Of a stretch of 11,566 nucleotides of DNA, positions 1-6,568 are shown piece by piece; within the stretch, counting starts at the first letter, position 1, and each line of letters opens with the position of its first letter. Below the pieces are notes generated by a model, which was not told where the DNA came from, ran no database searches, and saw nothing but the letters and a program-made list of their open reading frames with translations. The DNA is from Spirochaetia bacterium (GTDB lineage: Bacteria > Spirochaetota > Spirochaetia > Sphaerochaetales > Sphaerochaetaceae): contig SABI01000058.1 of assembly GCA_009929055.1 (NCBI GenBank), positions 1 through 11,566 of the forward strand. The letters run 5' to 3'. The position numbers were made by a program, and so were the translations under genes.

Positions 1-195
1 CACCAATATATGGATGTGGTTGCTCATAATTACCCAGGCAAAAATTTCCAATCCTTTTTCACTTTGGCAAAATTTCAAACTATCAATGAGAATATCACGA
101 CACGATTGCCGTGTGAAAAGATCAATCCAGAAAACTACCCTCAAGGTAAGGAAGTACGCGGCAGATTGGTCTTTTATTTGATATCCTGTTGGCAT
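1..195 (-). CDS. REP-associated / IS200-like Y1 (HUH) transposase, N-terminal 65 residues; continues past window edge
   Basis: Read on the minus strand, an ATG at 195-193 opens a frame with no stop to the window edge. The product begins MPTGYQIKDQ and contains the pieces YFLTLRVVFWIDLFTR, KGLEIFAW and IMSNHIHIL. This is the usual opening of the Y1 transposase family (Transposase_17, REP-associated tyrosine transposases). In that family the HUH pair (here H60-I-H62) binds the metal, and a tyrosine further downstream (outside the window) cuts single-stranded DNA. The start matches the family's normal N-terminus, so the gene is probably complete at its 5' end. It sits inside lpd, in the same direction and in a different frame, with its ATG only a few bases after the last lpd-like codon. 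No separate promoter or strong ribosome site is visible, so it would be expressed by read-through from the pdh operon. Whether it is intact downstream cannot be seen. Confidence 0.85.
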   Translation of the reverse strand, partial: MPTGYQIKDQSAAYFLTLRVVFWIDLFTRQSCRDILIDSLKFCQSEKGLEIFAWVIMSNHIHILV

Positions 196-305
196 AGTCT
201 TTCGATAATAGTAACTTTCTTACCAAGGTCTGCAGCTCTAAAAGCTGCAGTATACCCACCAGGTCCTCCTCCAATTACTATTAATTCTCTCTTCTCTTCT
301 TTCAT
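174..305 (-). pseudogene. lpd: Truncated dihydrolipoamide dehydrogenase (E3) stub
   Basis: The frame starts with ATG at 305-303, which overlaps the aceF stop as ATGA. It encodes MKEEKRELIVIGGGPGGYTA followed by AFRAADLGKKVTIIER, then a short unrelated tail LCQQDIK and a TAA stop at 176-174. The GxGxxG FAD-binding beta-alpha-beta fold and the acidic residue closing it (E35) are typical of lipoamide dehydrogenase. The family then continues with the redox-active CxxxxC motif, but here the homology ends at about residue 36, where the transposase reading frame begins. The remaining 43-residue product lacks the redox disulfide, the NAD domain and the dimer interface (E3 normally has about 460-480 residues), so it cannot work as E3. 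The rest of lpd may lie beyond the insertion, outside the window. The position after aceE and aceF fits the standard pdh operon order. Assembly chimerism is the main alternative. Confidence 0.82.
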
Positions 306-1636
306 AACAACGTCCTTTTCATGTCACTTAAGAGTGTCGATAGATAGGCAGTAAATCTCACTCCACTCGCTCCATCAATAACCCTGTGGTCATACGAAAG
401 GGAGAAGGGAAGAATGTCACGAGGAACAAAGGACTCTCCATTCCACACCGGTTGTTTTTCCATTCTTGAAACTCCCAGAATTGCTACTTGTGGAGGATTA
501 ATGATAGGGGTGAAGAACGTTCCACCAATTCCACCTAAACTTGAGATGCTAAAAGAAGCACCTGATAAGTCCTCTCCTTTAAGCTTTCTCTCCCTTGCCT
601 TACTACTAAGGGCATCAAGTTCAATTGCAATTTCAGTTACACTTTTTGTATCAGCATCTTTTACAACAGGGACAACGAGTCCTTCTGGTGTATCTACGGC
701 AATGCCAATATGATAATAATGCTTTAAAATAAGTTCATTTGTTGCTTCATCAAAAGATGAATTGAGGGCAGGGAACTTTTTTAGTGCTACTACTACAGCT
801 TTTATAATAAAAGGAAGAACACTTATACTCACTTCAGATTTAGCTCTCTTTAACTCTTCTTTTACTAATTTTCTAAACGCCTCAAGTTCAGTTACATCAG
901 CTTTGTCTGCCTGAAATACGTGAGGAATGCGCTGCCAGCTTTTTTGTAAATGGGGCCCTGATATCTTTTGAATTCGAGAGATTCCTTTACGCTCAGTTTC
1001 TCCATACACAGAGAAATCTTCTAGTTCTAATGGAGTAGAGGTGCTTACTGACCCCTTATTCTCTATAGCATCCTTTACAAAAGATTGAACATCAGAGTGA
1101 AGAATTCTCCCATGGGGCCCTGTCCCTTTGAGTTTATCGAGGGGAACACTTAACTCCCTCGCATATTGCCTCAAGGAAGGGGTTGCATGATAGACAGCTC
1201 CTAGCTGCTGCTCGTTAATGAGCTCTTGTTGATCATTTTTAATCGGAGTTTTTTCTTCAGCAGGTTTTTCTTTCTTAGACTCTTCCTTCTTAATATCTTC
1301 TTTTTTAACTTCCTCTTTCTTAGGTTCCTCTTTTTCTGAAGAAGGCTCTTTCTCTTCTTTAGGTTCTTCTTTCTCTTCTTTAGGAGCTTCTTCTTCTCCT
1401 TCAACTTCAATATCTGCAACAAGGGTATCTTTAGAGACAAGATCTCCTTCTTTGAGATACATCTTCTTTATTGTACCAGAGTAGGGGGAGGGGATATCAG
1501 TAACTGCTTTTTCACTCTCTAGTGAAAGAAGAGAATCTTCTTTCTCTATTTTCTCTCCCTCTTTGATATAGACATCAATAATAGCTACATCAGAGAAGTC
1601 TCCAATGTTTGGTATAAGTATCTTTTTTTCAGCCAT
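302..1636 (-). CDS. aceF: Pyruvate dehydrogenase E2, dihydrolipoyl acetyltransferase
   Basis: This 444-residue E2 core subunit transfers the acetyl group from E1 to CoA through a swinging lipoyl arm in the cytoplasmic PDH complex. Residues 1-76 form one lipoyl domain, with the acceptor lysine K43 in the motif LESEKAV. Residues 78-135 are an extremely Lys/Glu-rich linker. Residues 149-187 form the peripheral subunit-binding domain (TPSLRQYAREL, GTGPHGRIL). Residues about 215-444 are the catalytic acetyltransferase domain, with the signature SYDHRVIDGA near the C-terminus (H417, D421). E. coli AceF has three lipoyl domains and this protein has one. The start is supported by an AGGGGAG ribosome site that includes the aceE stop region, 13 bp after aceE. 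The stop overlaps the lpd start as ATGA, suggesting translational coupling. Binding to AceE-type E1 supports pyruvate rather than 2-oxoglutarate as the substrate. Confidence 0.95.
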   Translation of the reverse strand: MAEKKILIPNIGDFSDVAIIDVYIKEGEKIEKEDSLLSLESEKAVTDIPSPYSGTIKKMYLKEGDLVSKDTLVADIEVEGEEEAPKEEKEEPKEEKEPSSEKEEPKKEEVKKEDIKKEESKKEKPAEEKTPIKNDQQELINEQQLGAVYHATPSLRQYARELSVPLDKLKGTGPHGRILHSDVQSFVKDAIENKGSVSTSTPLELEDFSVYGETERKGISRIQKISGPHLQKSWQRIPHVFQADKADVTELEAFRKLVKEELKRAKSEVSISVLPFIIKAVVVALKKFPALNSSFDEATNELILKHYYHIGIAVDTPEGLVVPVVKDADTKSVTEIAIELDALSSKARERKLKGEDLSGASFSISSLGGIGGTFFTPIINPPQVAILGVSRMEKQPVWNGESFVPRDILPFSLSYDHRVIDGASGVRFTAYLSTLLSDMKRTLL

Positions 1637-1649
1637 TTTCTTTTCTCCC

Positions 1650-4319
1650 CTAACTCAACATAGGATTTGGTTTATCAACATCGATTTTATAAAGCTTAAT
1701 AGCTTCACTTACTTTCTTATAAGGGATAGTTCCTTCATCTGCCAACCCTTTGAGAGCAGAGATTGCTATATAATAGCGGTCAACTTCAAAGAATGTTCTT
1801 AGTTTTTCTCTTGTATCACTTCGACCAAATCCATCAGTTCCAAGAATAGTGACGTTTTGAGTAGGGATTAGTCGTCTGATTTGTTCACTATAAGCTCTAA
1901 TATAGTCGGTACTTATTACTGCTGGCCCTTTATGGCTTTTCATAAGGGAAGTAAGATACGATTCTTTTTTCTCTTCTTCAGGATGGCTCATGTTATAGCG
2001 TTCAGCTTCTACCCCATCTCTGTGAAGTTGGTTAACTCCCGGAATGCTAAATATAGTGGACTCTACATCAAAGTCTTTTTTAAGAAGTTCGCTAGCCGCA
2101 AGAACTTCTCTGAAAATTGTTCCACTGCCTAATAGGTTCACTTTTACCTTACTTTTCTTAGGTGCCTCTTTATAGATATAAGCACCTTTAATAATTCCCT
2201 CTTCCACCCCTTTAGGCATTTCAGGATGAGTATAGTTTTCATTCATTAATGTGATGTAATAAAAGACATTTTCATTATCTTCATACATTCTCTTTAGTCC
2301 ATCTTGAATGATTACCGCAAGTTCATAAGAGAACGTTGGGTCGTATGAGAGGCATGTTGGATGTGTTGCAGCAATAAGGAGGCCATGGCCATCTTCATGT
2401 TGAAGTCCTTCCCCATTAAGGGTTGTTCTTCCAGCAGTTGCTCCCATGAGGAACCCTTTCGCTCTACTATCTCCCGCTGCCCAAATGAAGTCATCAACTC
2501 TTTGGAATCCAAACATTGAATAGAATGTATAGAATGGAATCATTGTGAGGTTATGGTTTGCATAGCTTGTTGCAGCTGATATCCAAGAAGAGATAGCTCC
2601 AGCTTCAGTAATTCCCTCTTCAAGAATTTGTCCTTTTACATCCTCTTTATACCACATCAAAGAGTCTGAATCTTGTGGTTCATACAATTGCCCTGTAGGT
2701 GCATAAATTCCTATTTGTCTAAATAATCCTTCCATCCCAAAAGTTCGTGCTTCGTCAGGTACTATAGGGACTATTCTAGAGCCGATTCTTTTATCTTTTA
2801 CTAATTTTGTGAGCATTCTCACAAAGGCCATTGTAGTTGAGAGTTCTCTCTCTTTACTACTAGTGAGCATTTCAGAAAAGTCTTCTAGGGTGGGAACAGT
2901 TAAGGTCTCTCCTTCTGTGTTTCTAAAAGGGACAGGACCACCCATCACACGGCGTTGACGAGTAATAAATTCTCCTTCAGGACTTTTAGGGTCTGGTTTA
3001 ATGAAGGGGAGGGCTTCTAATTTATCATCTTCAAGTGGCACATGGTAGCGGTCTCTAAATGCAATAAGAGCCTCTTTCTCCATTGTCTTTTGGTTATGAG
3101 TCCCCATTGTTGCTTCAGCAGTCTTACCCATTCCATACCCTTTTACTGTTTTAAAGAGTATTACAGTAGGTTGACCTTTGTGGTTATGAGCTTCTTGGAA
3201 GGCTGCATAGATTTTCCTTGGGTCGTGTCCACCTCTCGTGAGCTGCCATAATTGTTTATCTGTTTTATCAGCAATGAGGCTTTTTAGGTACTCATCATCA
3301 CCAAATATCTTCTCTCTTAAATACTCAGGTCCTTTTGTTTGAATTGTTTGGAATTCTCCGTCAACCATGCTTGATAGTTTTCTTAACAAGACTCCTTTGG
3401 TATCACGTTCAAGGATTGAGTCCCATTCAGTTCCCCAAATCACTTTGATAACGTTCCATCCAGCTCCTCTGAATTTTCCTTCTAGCTCTTGAATAATCTT
3501 TCCATTTCCTCTCACAGGTCCATCAAGTCGTTGTAAGTTACAGTTCACCACACAAATGAGGTTATCGAGATTTTCTCTTGCTGCTAAAGAGAGGGCACTT
3601 AAGGATTCTGGTTCATCGCTCTCTCCATCTCCCATAAAGATCCATACCTTTCTATCTCCAACTTCCTTGAATTCTCTTGCTTCGAGATACTTCATAAACC
3701 GTGCTTGATAAATTGCCATAGAAGGGCCAAGACCCATAGATACTGTAGGAAATTGCCAAAAATTAGGCATGAGGTAAGGATGGGGGTAGGAGGATAGTCC
3801 TTTCCCATCTACTTCCCTTCTAAAATTTAGAAGTTGCTCTTCAGTAAGACGCCCTTCTACAAATGCTCTTGCATACATTCCAGGAGCAGAGTGTCCTTGG
3901 AAGAAAATCATATCGGCTCCATACTTTGAATCTGGTCCTTTAAAGAACCAGTTAAATCCGACTTCATAGATAGCAGAAGAGGATGAGAAACTGGCTATAT
4001 GGCCTCCGAGTCCACTATGATTCTCATTTGCTTTGGCAACCATAGCCATTGCATTCCATCTCACATACGCAGAAACATTTCTTGCAATGAGTGAATCATC
4101 TTTTGGTATTACTGCGGTCTTATCTTTAATAACTGTATTTACATAGGGACTTACTACTCCAGGAGAGGTTTGTACCCCATTATTTCTTGCTGTTTGGGTA
4201 AGTTCCCCAAGTAAGAAGTCTGCTTTGTCAGCTCCTTCATTCTTTATAACCCCTTCAATCGAATCTAACCAATCTTTGGTTTCTAAAGGATCTGGATCGT
4301 GATAAACTTGTCTACTCAT
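1650..4319 (-). CDS. aceE: Pyruvate dehydrogenase E1 component, homodimeric AceE type
   Basis: AceE decarboxylates pyruvate with thiamine diphosphate and passes the acetyl group to the E2 lipoyl arm. Starting at MSRQVYHDPDP the product has 889 residues, almost the same as E. coli AceE (887). Visible family blocks are HSGLGGHIASF (H107), FQGHSAPGMYARAF (H143), the ThDP/Mg motif MGDGESDEPES (about 229-239) ending with VNCNLQRLDGPV, GNGKIIQELEG, and the C-terminal DGFGRSDTRE. An upstream in-frame extension to 4397 exists, but the ATG at 4319 is preferred. It has a perfect GGAGG seven bases ahead, and the homology begins there. It is the first gene of the pdh operon and is followed after 13 bp by aceF. 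The single-chain AceE architecture differs from the alpha/beta E1 of most Gram-positive bacteria. No frameshift or missing motif was seen. Confidence 0.97.
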   Translation of the reverse strand: MSRQVYHDPDPLETKDWLDSIEGVIKNEGADKADFLLGELTQTARNNGVQTSPGVVSPYVNTVIKDKTAVIPKDDSLIARNVSAYVRWNAMAMVAKANENHSGLGGHIASFSSSSAIYEVGFNWFFKGPDSKYGADMIFFQGHSAPGMYARAFVEGRLTEEQLLNFRREVDGKGLSSYPHPYLMPNFWQFPTVSMGLGPSMAIYQARFMKYLEAREFKEVGDRKVWIFMGDGESDEPESLSALSLAARENLDNLICVVNCNLQRLDGPVRGNGKIIQELEGKFRGAGWNVIKVIWGTEWDSILERDTKGVLLRKLSSMVDGEFQTIQTKGPEYLREKIFGDDEYLKSLIADKTDKQLWQLTRGGHDPRKIYAAFQEAHNHKGQPTVILFKTVKGYGMGKTAEATMGTHNQKTMEKEALIAFRDRYHVPLEDDKLEALPFIKPDPKSPEGEFITRQRRVMGGPVPFRNTEGETLTVPTLEDFSEMLTSSKERELSTTMAFVRMLTKLVKDKRIGSRIVPIVPDEARTFGMEGLFRQIGIYAPTGQLYEPQDSDSLMWYKEDVKGQILEEGITEAGAISSWISAATSYANHNLTMIPFYTFYSMFGFQRVDDFIWAAGDSRAKGFLMGATAGRTTLNGEGLQHEDGHGLLIAATHPTCLSYDPTFSYELAVIIQDGLKRMYEDNENVFYYITLMNENYTHPEMPKGVEEGIIKGAYIYKEAPKKSKVKVNLLGSGTIFREVLAASELLKKDFDVESTIFSIPGVNQLHRDGVEAERYNMSHPEEEKKESYLTSLMKSHKGPAVISTDYIRAYSEQIRRLIPTQNVTILGTDGFGRSDTREKLRTFFEVDRYYIAISALKGLADEGTIPYKKVSEAIKLYKIDVDKPNPMLS

Positions 4320-4326
4320 TGCATAT

Positions 4327-4331
4327 CCTCC
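4327..4331 (-). promoter_or_regulatory. Shine-Dalgarno sequence deciding the aceE start
   Basis: The minus strand reads GGAGG, then seven bases (ATATGCA), then ATG at 4319-4317. This is an ideal site, and it rules against the longer open frame that begins at 4397. Confidence 0.8.
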
Positions 4332-4393
4332 AATGTGTGAAGTAGCACATATTAAGCTCATATATATTTTTAAGCTTTTGTACGTATAAGATA

Positions 4394-4422
4394 ACAATAC
4401 TCTCTATAGATGGGCAACTCAA
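4394..4422 (-). promoter_or_regulatory. Candidate sigma70-type promoter for aceE
   Basis: On the minus strand TTGAGT (4422-4417) and TATTGT (4399-4394) are separated by 17 bases, giving a leader of about 70 bases to the aceE start. A competing pair overlaps it, TTGCCC (4417-4412) and TTATCT (4394-4389), also 17 bases apart. The region is AT-rich, so chance matches are likely. No operator was recognised apart from the small palindrome TCTATAGA (4402-4409) in the spacer. Confidence 0.3.
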
Positions 4423-4499
4423 TGAAAATATTTCTATAACGAGTATATAAGTTAAATGGATACAAAATGAAACTTTCCTCTATTGATTCATTGAAAAAT

Positions 4500-4598
4500 G
4501 CATATGGAGTTCAAAAGAGGCCATCAGGGGGCCCAAAGAGGGCCACTGAGCGTAGCAATATGGGTCACCCATCTAAACTGGCCAAGGTAAATTTTGTA
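4500..4598 (-). mobile_element. Probable non-coding tail of an IS21-family element (GGCC-rich repeats)
   Basis: Directly after the istB stop, the minus strand carries three related blocks, each starting TGGCC and followed by a T-rich run: TGGCCAGTTTAG (near 4585), TGGCCCTCTTTGG (near 4546) and TGGCCTCTTTTGA (near 4524). A GGGGGCCC run (4527-4534) and the palindrome ATGGGTCACCCAT (4560-4572) lie between them. IS21-family elements commonly have spaced subterminal repeats after istB that serve as transposase sites, so this is read as the element's right-end region. The exact terminal inverted repeat and any target duplication were not identified, so the lower boundary near 4500 is a guess. The composition is clearly more GC-rich than the flanking AT-rich aceE leader. 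Confidence 0.5.
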
Positions 4599-4856
4599 TT
4601 AACTTTTCTCAATCAAAATAGTAAATCCATTATTGAGTAATCTTCGCCGAACACTACCAGCAATAGCATAATTATTATTAGCTTCAACAAAATTATTCCA
4701 ATCCGAAAGTTCATATTGAGATGTTGCTATCGTCGTTGTACCTCTTTCATCTCTCATTTTTATGAGAGAAAATAAAATGACAGATCGTTCTTGATCTAAA
4801 TAGTTTATGAGGAAATCATCAAGAATCAAAACTTGTATTCTGCTGTAAAATATGAG
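4599..4856 (-). pseudogene. istB: IstB-like IS21 helper ATPase, C-terminal remnant
   Basis: The open frame on the minus strand encodes about 86 residues. Key parts are the Walker B segment VLILDDFLI, LDQERSVILFSLIKMRDERG, the sensor-type segment TTIATSQYELSDWNNF and the ending AGSVRRRLLNNGFTILIEKS. This is the C-terminal part of IstB, the AAA+ ATPase that assists the IS21 transposase IstA (IstB normally has about 240-260 residues). The Walker A half and all of istA are missing. IstB-like sequence can be followed upstream to about FYSRIQ (near 4850). Beyond that the frame lies antisense to the lipoprotein gene and is no longer convincingly IstB. No ATG or ribosome site exists for this fragment, so it is a dead remnant. 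The overlap with the plus-strand lipoprotein start suggests that a deletion joined the two. Confidence 0.8.
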
Positions 4857-6278
4857 CTTCTTTTTGGCTTCTTTTTTGGTTGTGATGAAGAGCTTGATCC
4901 AACTGCTTTACAGGAAGTAACAAATTTTGAACTCACCGCAGGGGAAGTCTCCTTGCAACTTTCATGGACTAATCCAGTAGATAGTGATTTTTTAGAGGTT
5001 GAAATCTTCTATAAAAAAGAGGGAGAGGCCCTATACACTCAATTTTTAGGGGTGATCAATCCCAATAAAACAATTATTCATTCATTAGAGAGTGAGGCCC
5101 TTTACTACGTAAAAATTAAATGTCTCTATAGTAATCCACAGAGAATAACAGATGGGCTAGAGAGGAGTAAAAGAGTACTTAATGATGATATTCCCCCAGA
5201 TGTTACAGAAGTTTCTTTTATAGAGGGAAATAATAGCCTCACAGTAAGATGGACAAACCCCGATATTATAGATTTTGATAGAGTCGAAATTGAATATGGC
5301 TTTTTATTAGGTGAGTATACCGATATAGAAGAGCCGCTAGACTCAGAGGGGACGCTTGTTGATTCTCTCCTGCGAGACAGCACCTACTATTTTAATTTTG
5401 TCGTCTTTGATACTCAAGGTAAAAATTCAAAAGGAATATCAGAGCATGCGAGCACTTTTCCTTATCATCTAAGAGATGAAGGCCCCTCGGGTGGATTAAT
5501 CTTCTATGTTGATCTAAGCGCCCCACATGGATTTAAATATTTAGAAGCAGCCCCTTCAGCATGGAAAGGCCTTTCACGTCCTACAGGTCCTTGGGCAACA
5601 GGAACAACCGCCCCAGGACTAGATATAAATTACTCTCAAATTATTGTTAATACAACTGATACTATCTATAGTGGAGAAGAGAATACAGTAAATATGGTAG
5701 CTGCACACCCAAATCCTTCTAGTTTCCCTTTTGCAGCAGATCGGTGTGATCAACTTATCTACAATGGAGCCGACGATTGGTTTCTCCCCTCTATAGAGCA
5801 ACTAAAGGCTATGTATGATAATCTTCATAATATTCCATCCCCTGTAGGGAATTTCGATGAAACTACATATTGGGCTTCTGTCCAGGCAAGTAGGGCTACG
5901 TATGCTAAAACATTAGATTTTGATGGCAAAGCAGTCGTAGAAGAATACAAGCCAGAAGCTCATACAGTTCGTCCTGTGAGGGCTTTTAGCTATTCTAATA
6001 TAGTTTCTACTCCAACAATCACTACTAATCCAGAGGCGCCATACTCACCAGGAACTACATATACTGTTACTATCACATGTGTGCCAGCGGATGCAGAAAT
6101 CTATTACACAACAGATGGATCCGAAGTGAGTGAAGAGAGTACTCTCTATAGTAATCCTTTCACCTATACAACACTCGCTGAGTCAGGCCCTCCCATACAA
6201 GCAAAAGGGTATAAAGCTCATCATGATTCTTCTTATGTTGCAGTTAAGGAGATGCTGATTCCTGTAGAAGAGGAGTAG
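4833..6278 (+). CDS. FN3 / DUF1566 (Lcl) / chitobiase-type surface lipoprotein, N-terminus probably lost
   Basis: Likely an envelope lipoprotein of unknown function. Read from TTG at 4833 it has 481 residues. Residues 9-17 (LLFGFFFGC) are a hydrophobic stretch ending in a lipobox-like cysteine, followed by an acidic DEELDP. Two fibronectin-III-like beta domains follow (about 26-118 and 120-208, with the matching motifs LSWTNP and VRWTNP). Next is a DUF1566/Lcl-type domain (about 215-387: GGLIFYVD, ADDWFLPSIEQLKAMY, YWAS, VRPVRAF). The C-terminal domain is of the chitobiase/hexosaminidase type (about 393-477: IYYTTDGSE). The frame has no ATG upstream before the TAA at 4797-4799. The codons before the lipobox lie where the istB fragment begins, and the basic signal-peptide head is poor. 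The native start was therefore probably removed, and expression from TTG is doubtful. The rest of the frame is intact, which suggests a recent event. Confidence 0.72.
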   Translation: MYSAVKYELLFGFFFGCDEELDPTALQEVTNFELTAGEVSLQLSWTNPVDSDFLEVEIFYKKEGEALYTQFLGVINPNKTIIHSLESEALYYVKIKCLYSNPQRITDGLERSKRVLNDDIPPDVTEVSFIEGNNSLTVRWTNPDIIDFDRVEIEYGFLLGEYTDIEEPLDSEGTLVDSLLRDSTYYFNFVVFDTQGKNSKGISEHASTFPYHLRDEGPSGGLIFYVDLSAPHGFKYLEAAPSAWKGLSRPTGPWATGTTAPGLDINYSQIIVNTTDTIYSGEENTVNMVAAHPNPSSFPFAADRCDQLIYNGADDWFLPSIEQLKAMYDNLHNIPSPVGNFDETTYWASVQASRATYAKTLDFDGKAVVEEYKPEAHTVRPVRAFSYSNIVSTPTITTNPEAPYSPGTTYTVTITCVPADAEIYYTTDGSEVSEESTLYSNPFTYTTLAESGPPIQAKGYKAHHDSSYVAVKEMLIPVEEE

Positions 6279-6391
6279 AACTCTGGAATGCCTTTGTTAT
6301 TTCTAGCAATCTCATTCATAGAATACTTATCACTTTTTTTGGTTATTATTTGATAACTAAATATATAAAAAGGCTAGTTATTTAAAGAATA

Positions 6392-6422
6392 TTGAGAGTT
6401 TTATCTTCTTAAAAGGTATATT
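6392..6422 (+). promoter_or_regulatory. Weak promoter candidate in the 290-base gap before the GGDEF/HD-GYP gene
   Basis: TTGAGA (6392-6397) and TATATT (6417-6422) are 19 bases apart, slightly longer than ideal. The surrounding 6279-6568 stretch is very AT-rich, so this may be chance. That gap also holds a weak hairpin GTTAT/ATAAC (6342-6357), which follows a T-run rather than preceding one and so is not a convincing terminator. It also holds a tiny eight-codon frame starting at 6478. Nothing else was recognised there. Confidence 0.25.
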
Positions 6423-6554
6423 ATAAAAATAAACATGGTATCATACGACTTAAATTCGATTAGGGATGTTGGAAGTGATGAGCAAAAGAAACAAATTTGT
6501 ATAGAAAAATAAAGACAATAAGGATGCAACAAGTGGATTTAGATTTAACAAACG

Positions 6555-6560
6555 AAAAGG
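6555..6560 (+). promoter_or_regulatory. Ribosome binding site choosing the start at 6569
   Basis: AAAAGG lies eight bases before the ATG at 6569. The upstream alternatives are TTG at 6497, with no ribosome site, and ATG at 6524, whose AAGG touches the start codon with no spacing. The N-terminal sensory domain begins well after 6569, so nothing is lost with this start. Confidence 0.5.
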
Positions 6561-6568
6561 TTGATAAT

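Noticed and set aside
10..713. Plus-strand open frames antisense to the transposase, lpd stub and aceF
   Set aside because: They are shadows of well-supported minus-strand genes and show no recognisable protein features or ribosome sites.
1201..1440. A 79-codon Lys/Leu-rich minus-strand frame
   Set aside because: It is an out-of-frame reading of the purine-rich linker of aceF, with low-complexity composition only.
4320..4397. N-terminal extension of AceE by 26 residues
   Set aside because: The extension is not AceE-like, and the GGAGG site lies inside it, ideally placed for the ATG at 4319.
4852..4920. A 22-codon plus-strand frame starting at ATG 4852 with a hydrophobic start, possible signal peptide for the lipoprotein
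   Set aside because: It is in a different frame from the lipobox and the rest of the lipoprotein and stops at about 4920. It would need a frameshift to connect, although that is not fully excluded.
6342..6381. AT-rich hairpins after the lipoprotein gene as a terminator
   Set aside because: The stems are only 5-7 A/T-rich pairs with long loops, and the T-run precedes the stem rather than following it.
6478..6504. Eight-codon frame before the GGDEF/HD-GYP gene as a leader peptide
   Set aside because: It is too short, has no attenuator structure after it, and carries no run of a regulatory amino acid.
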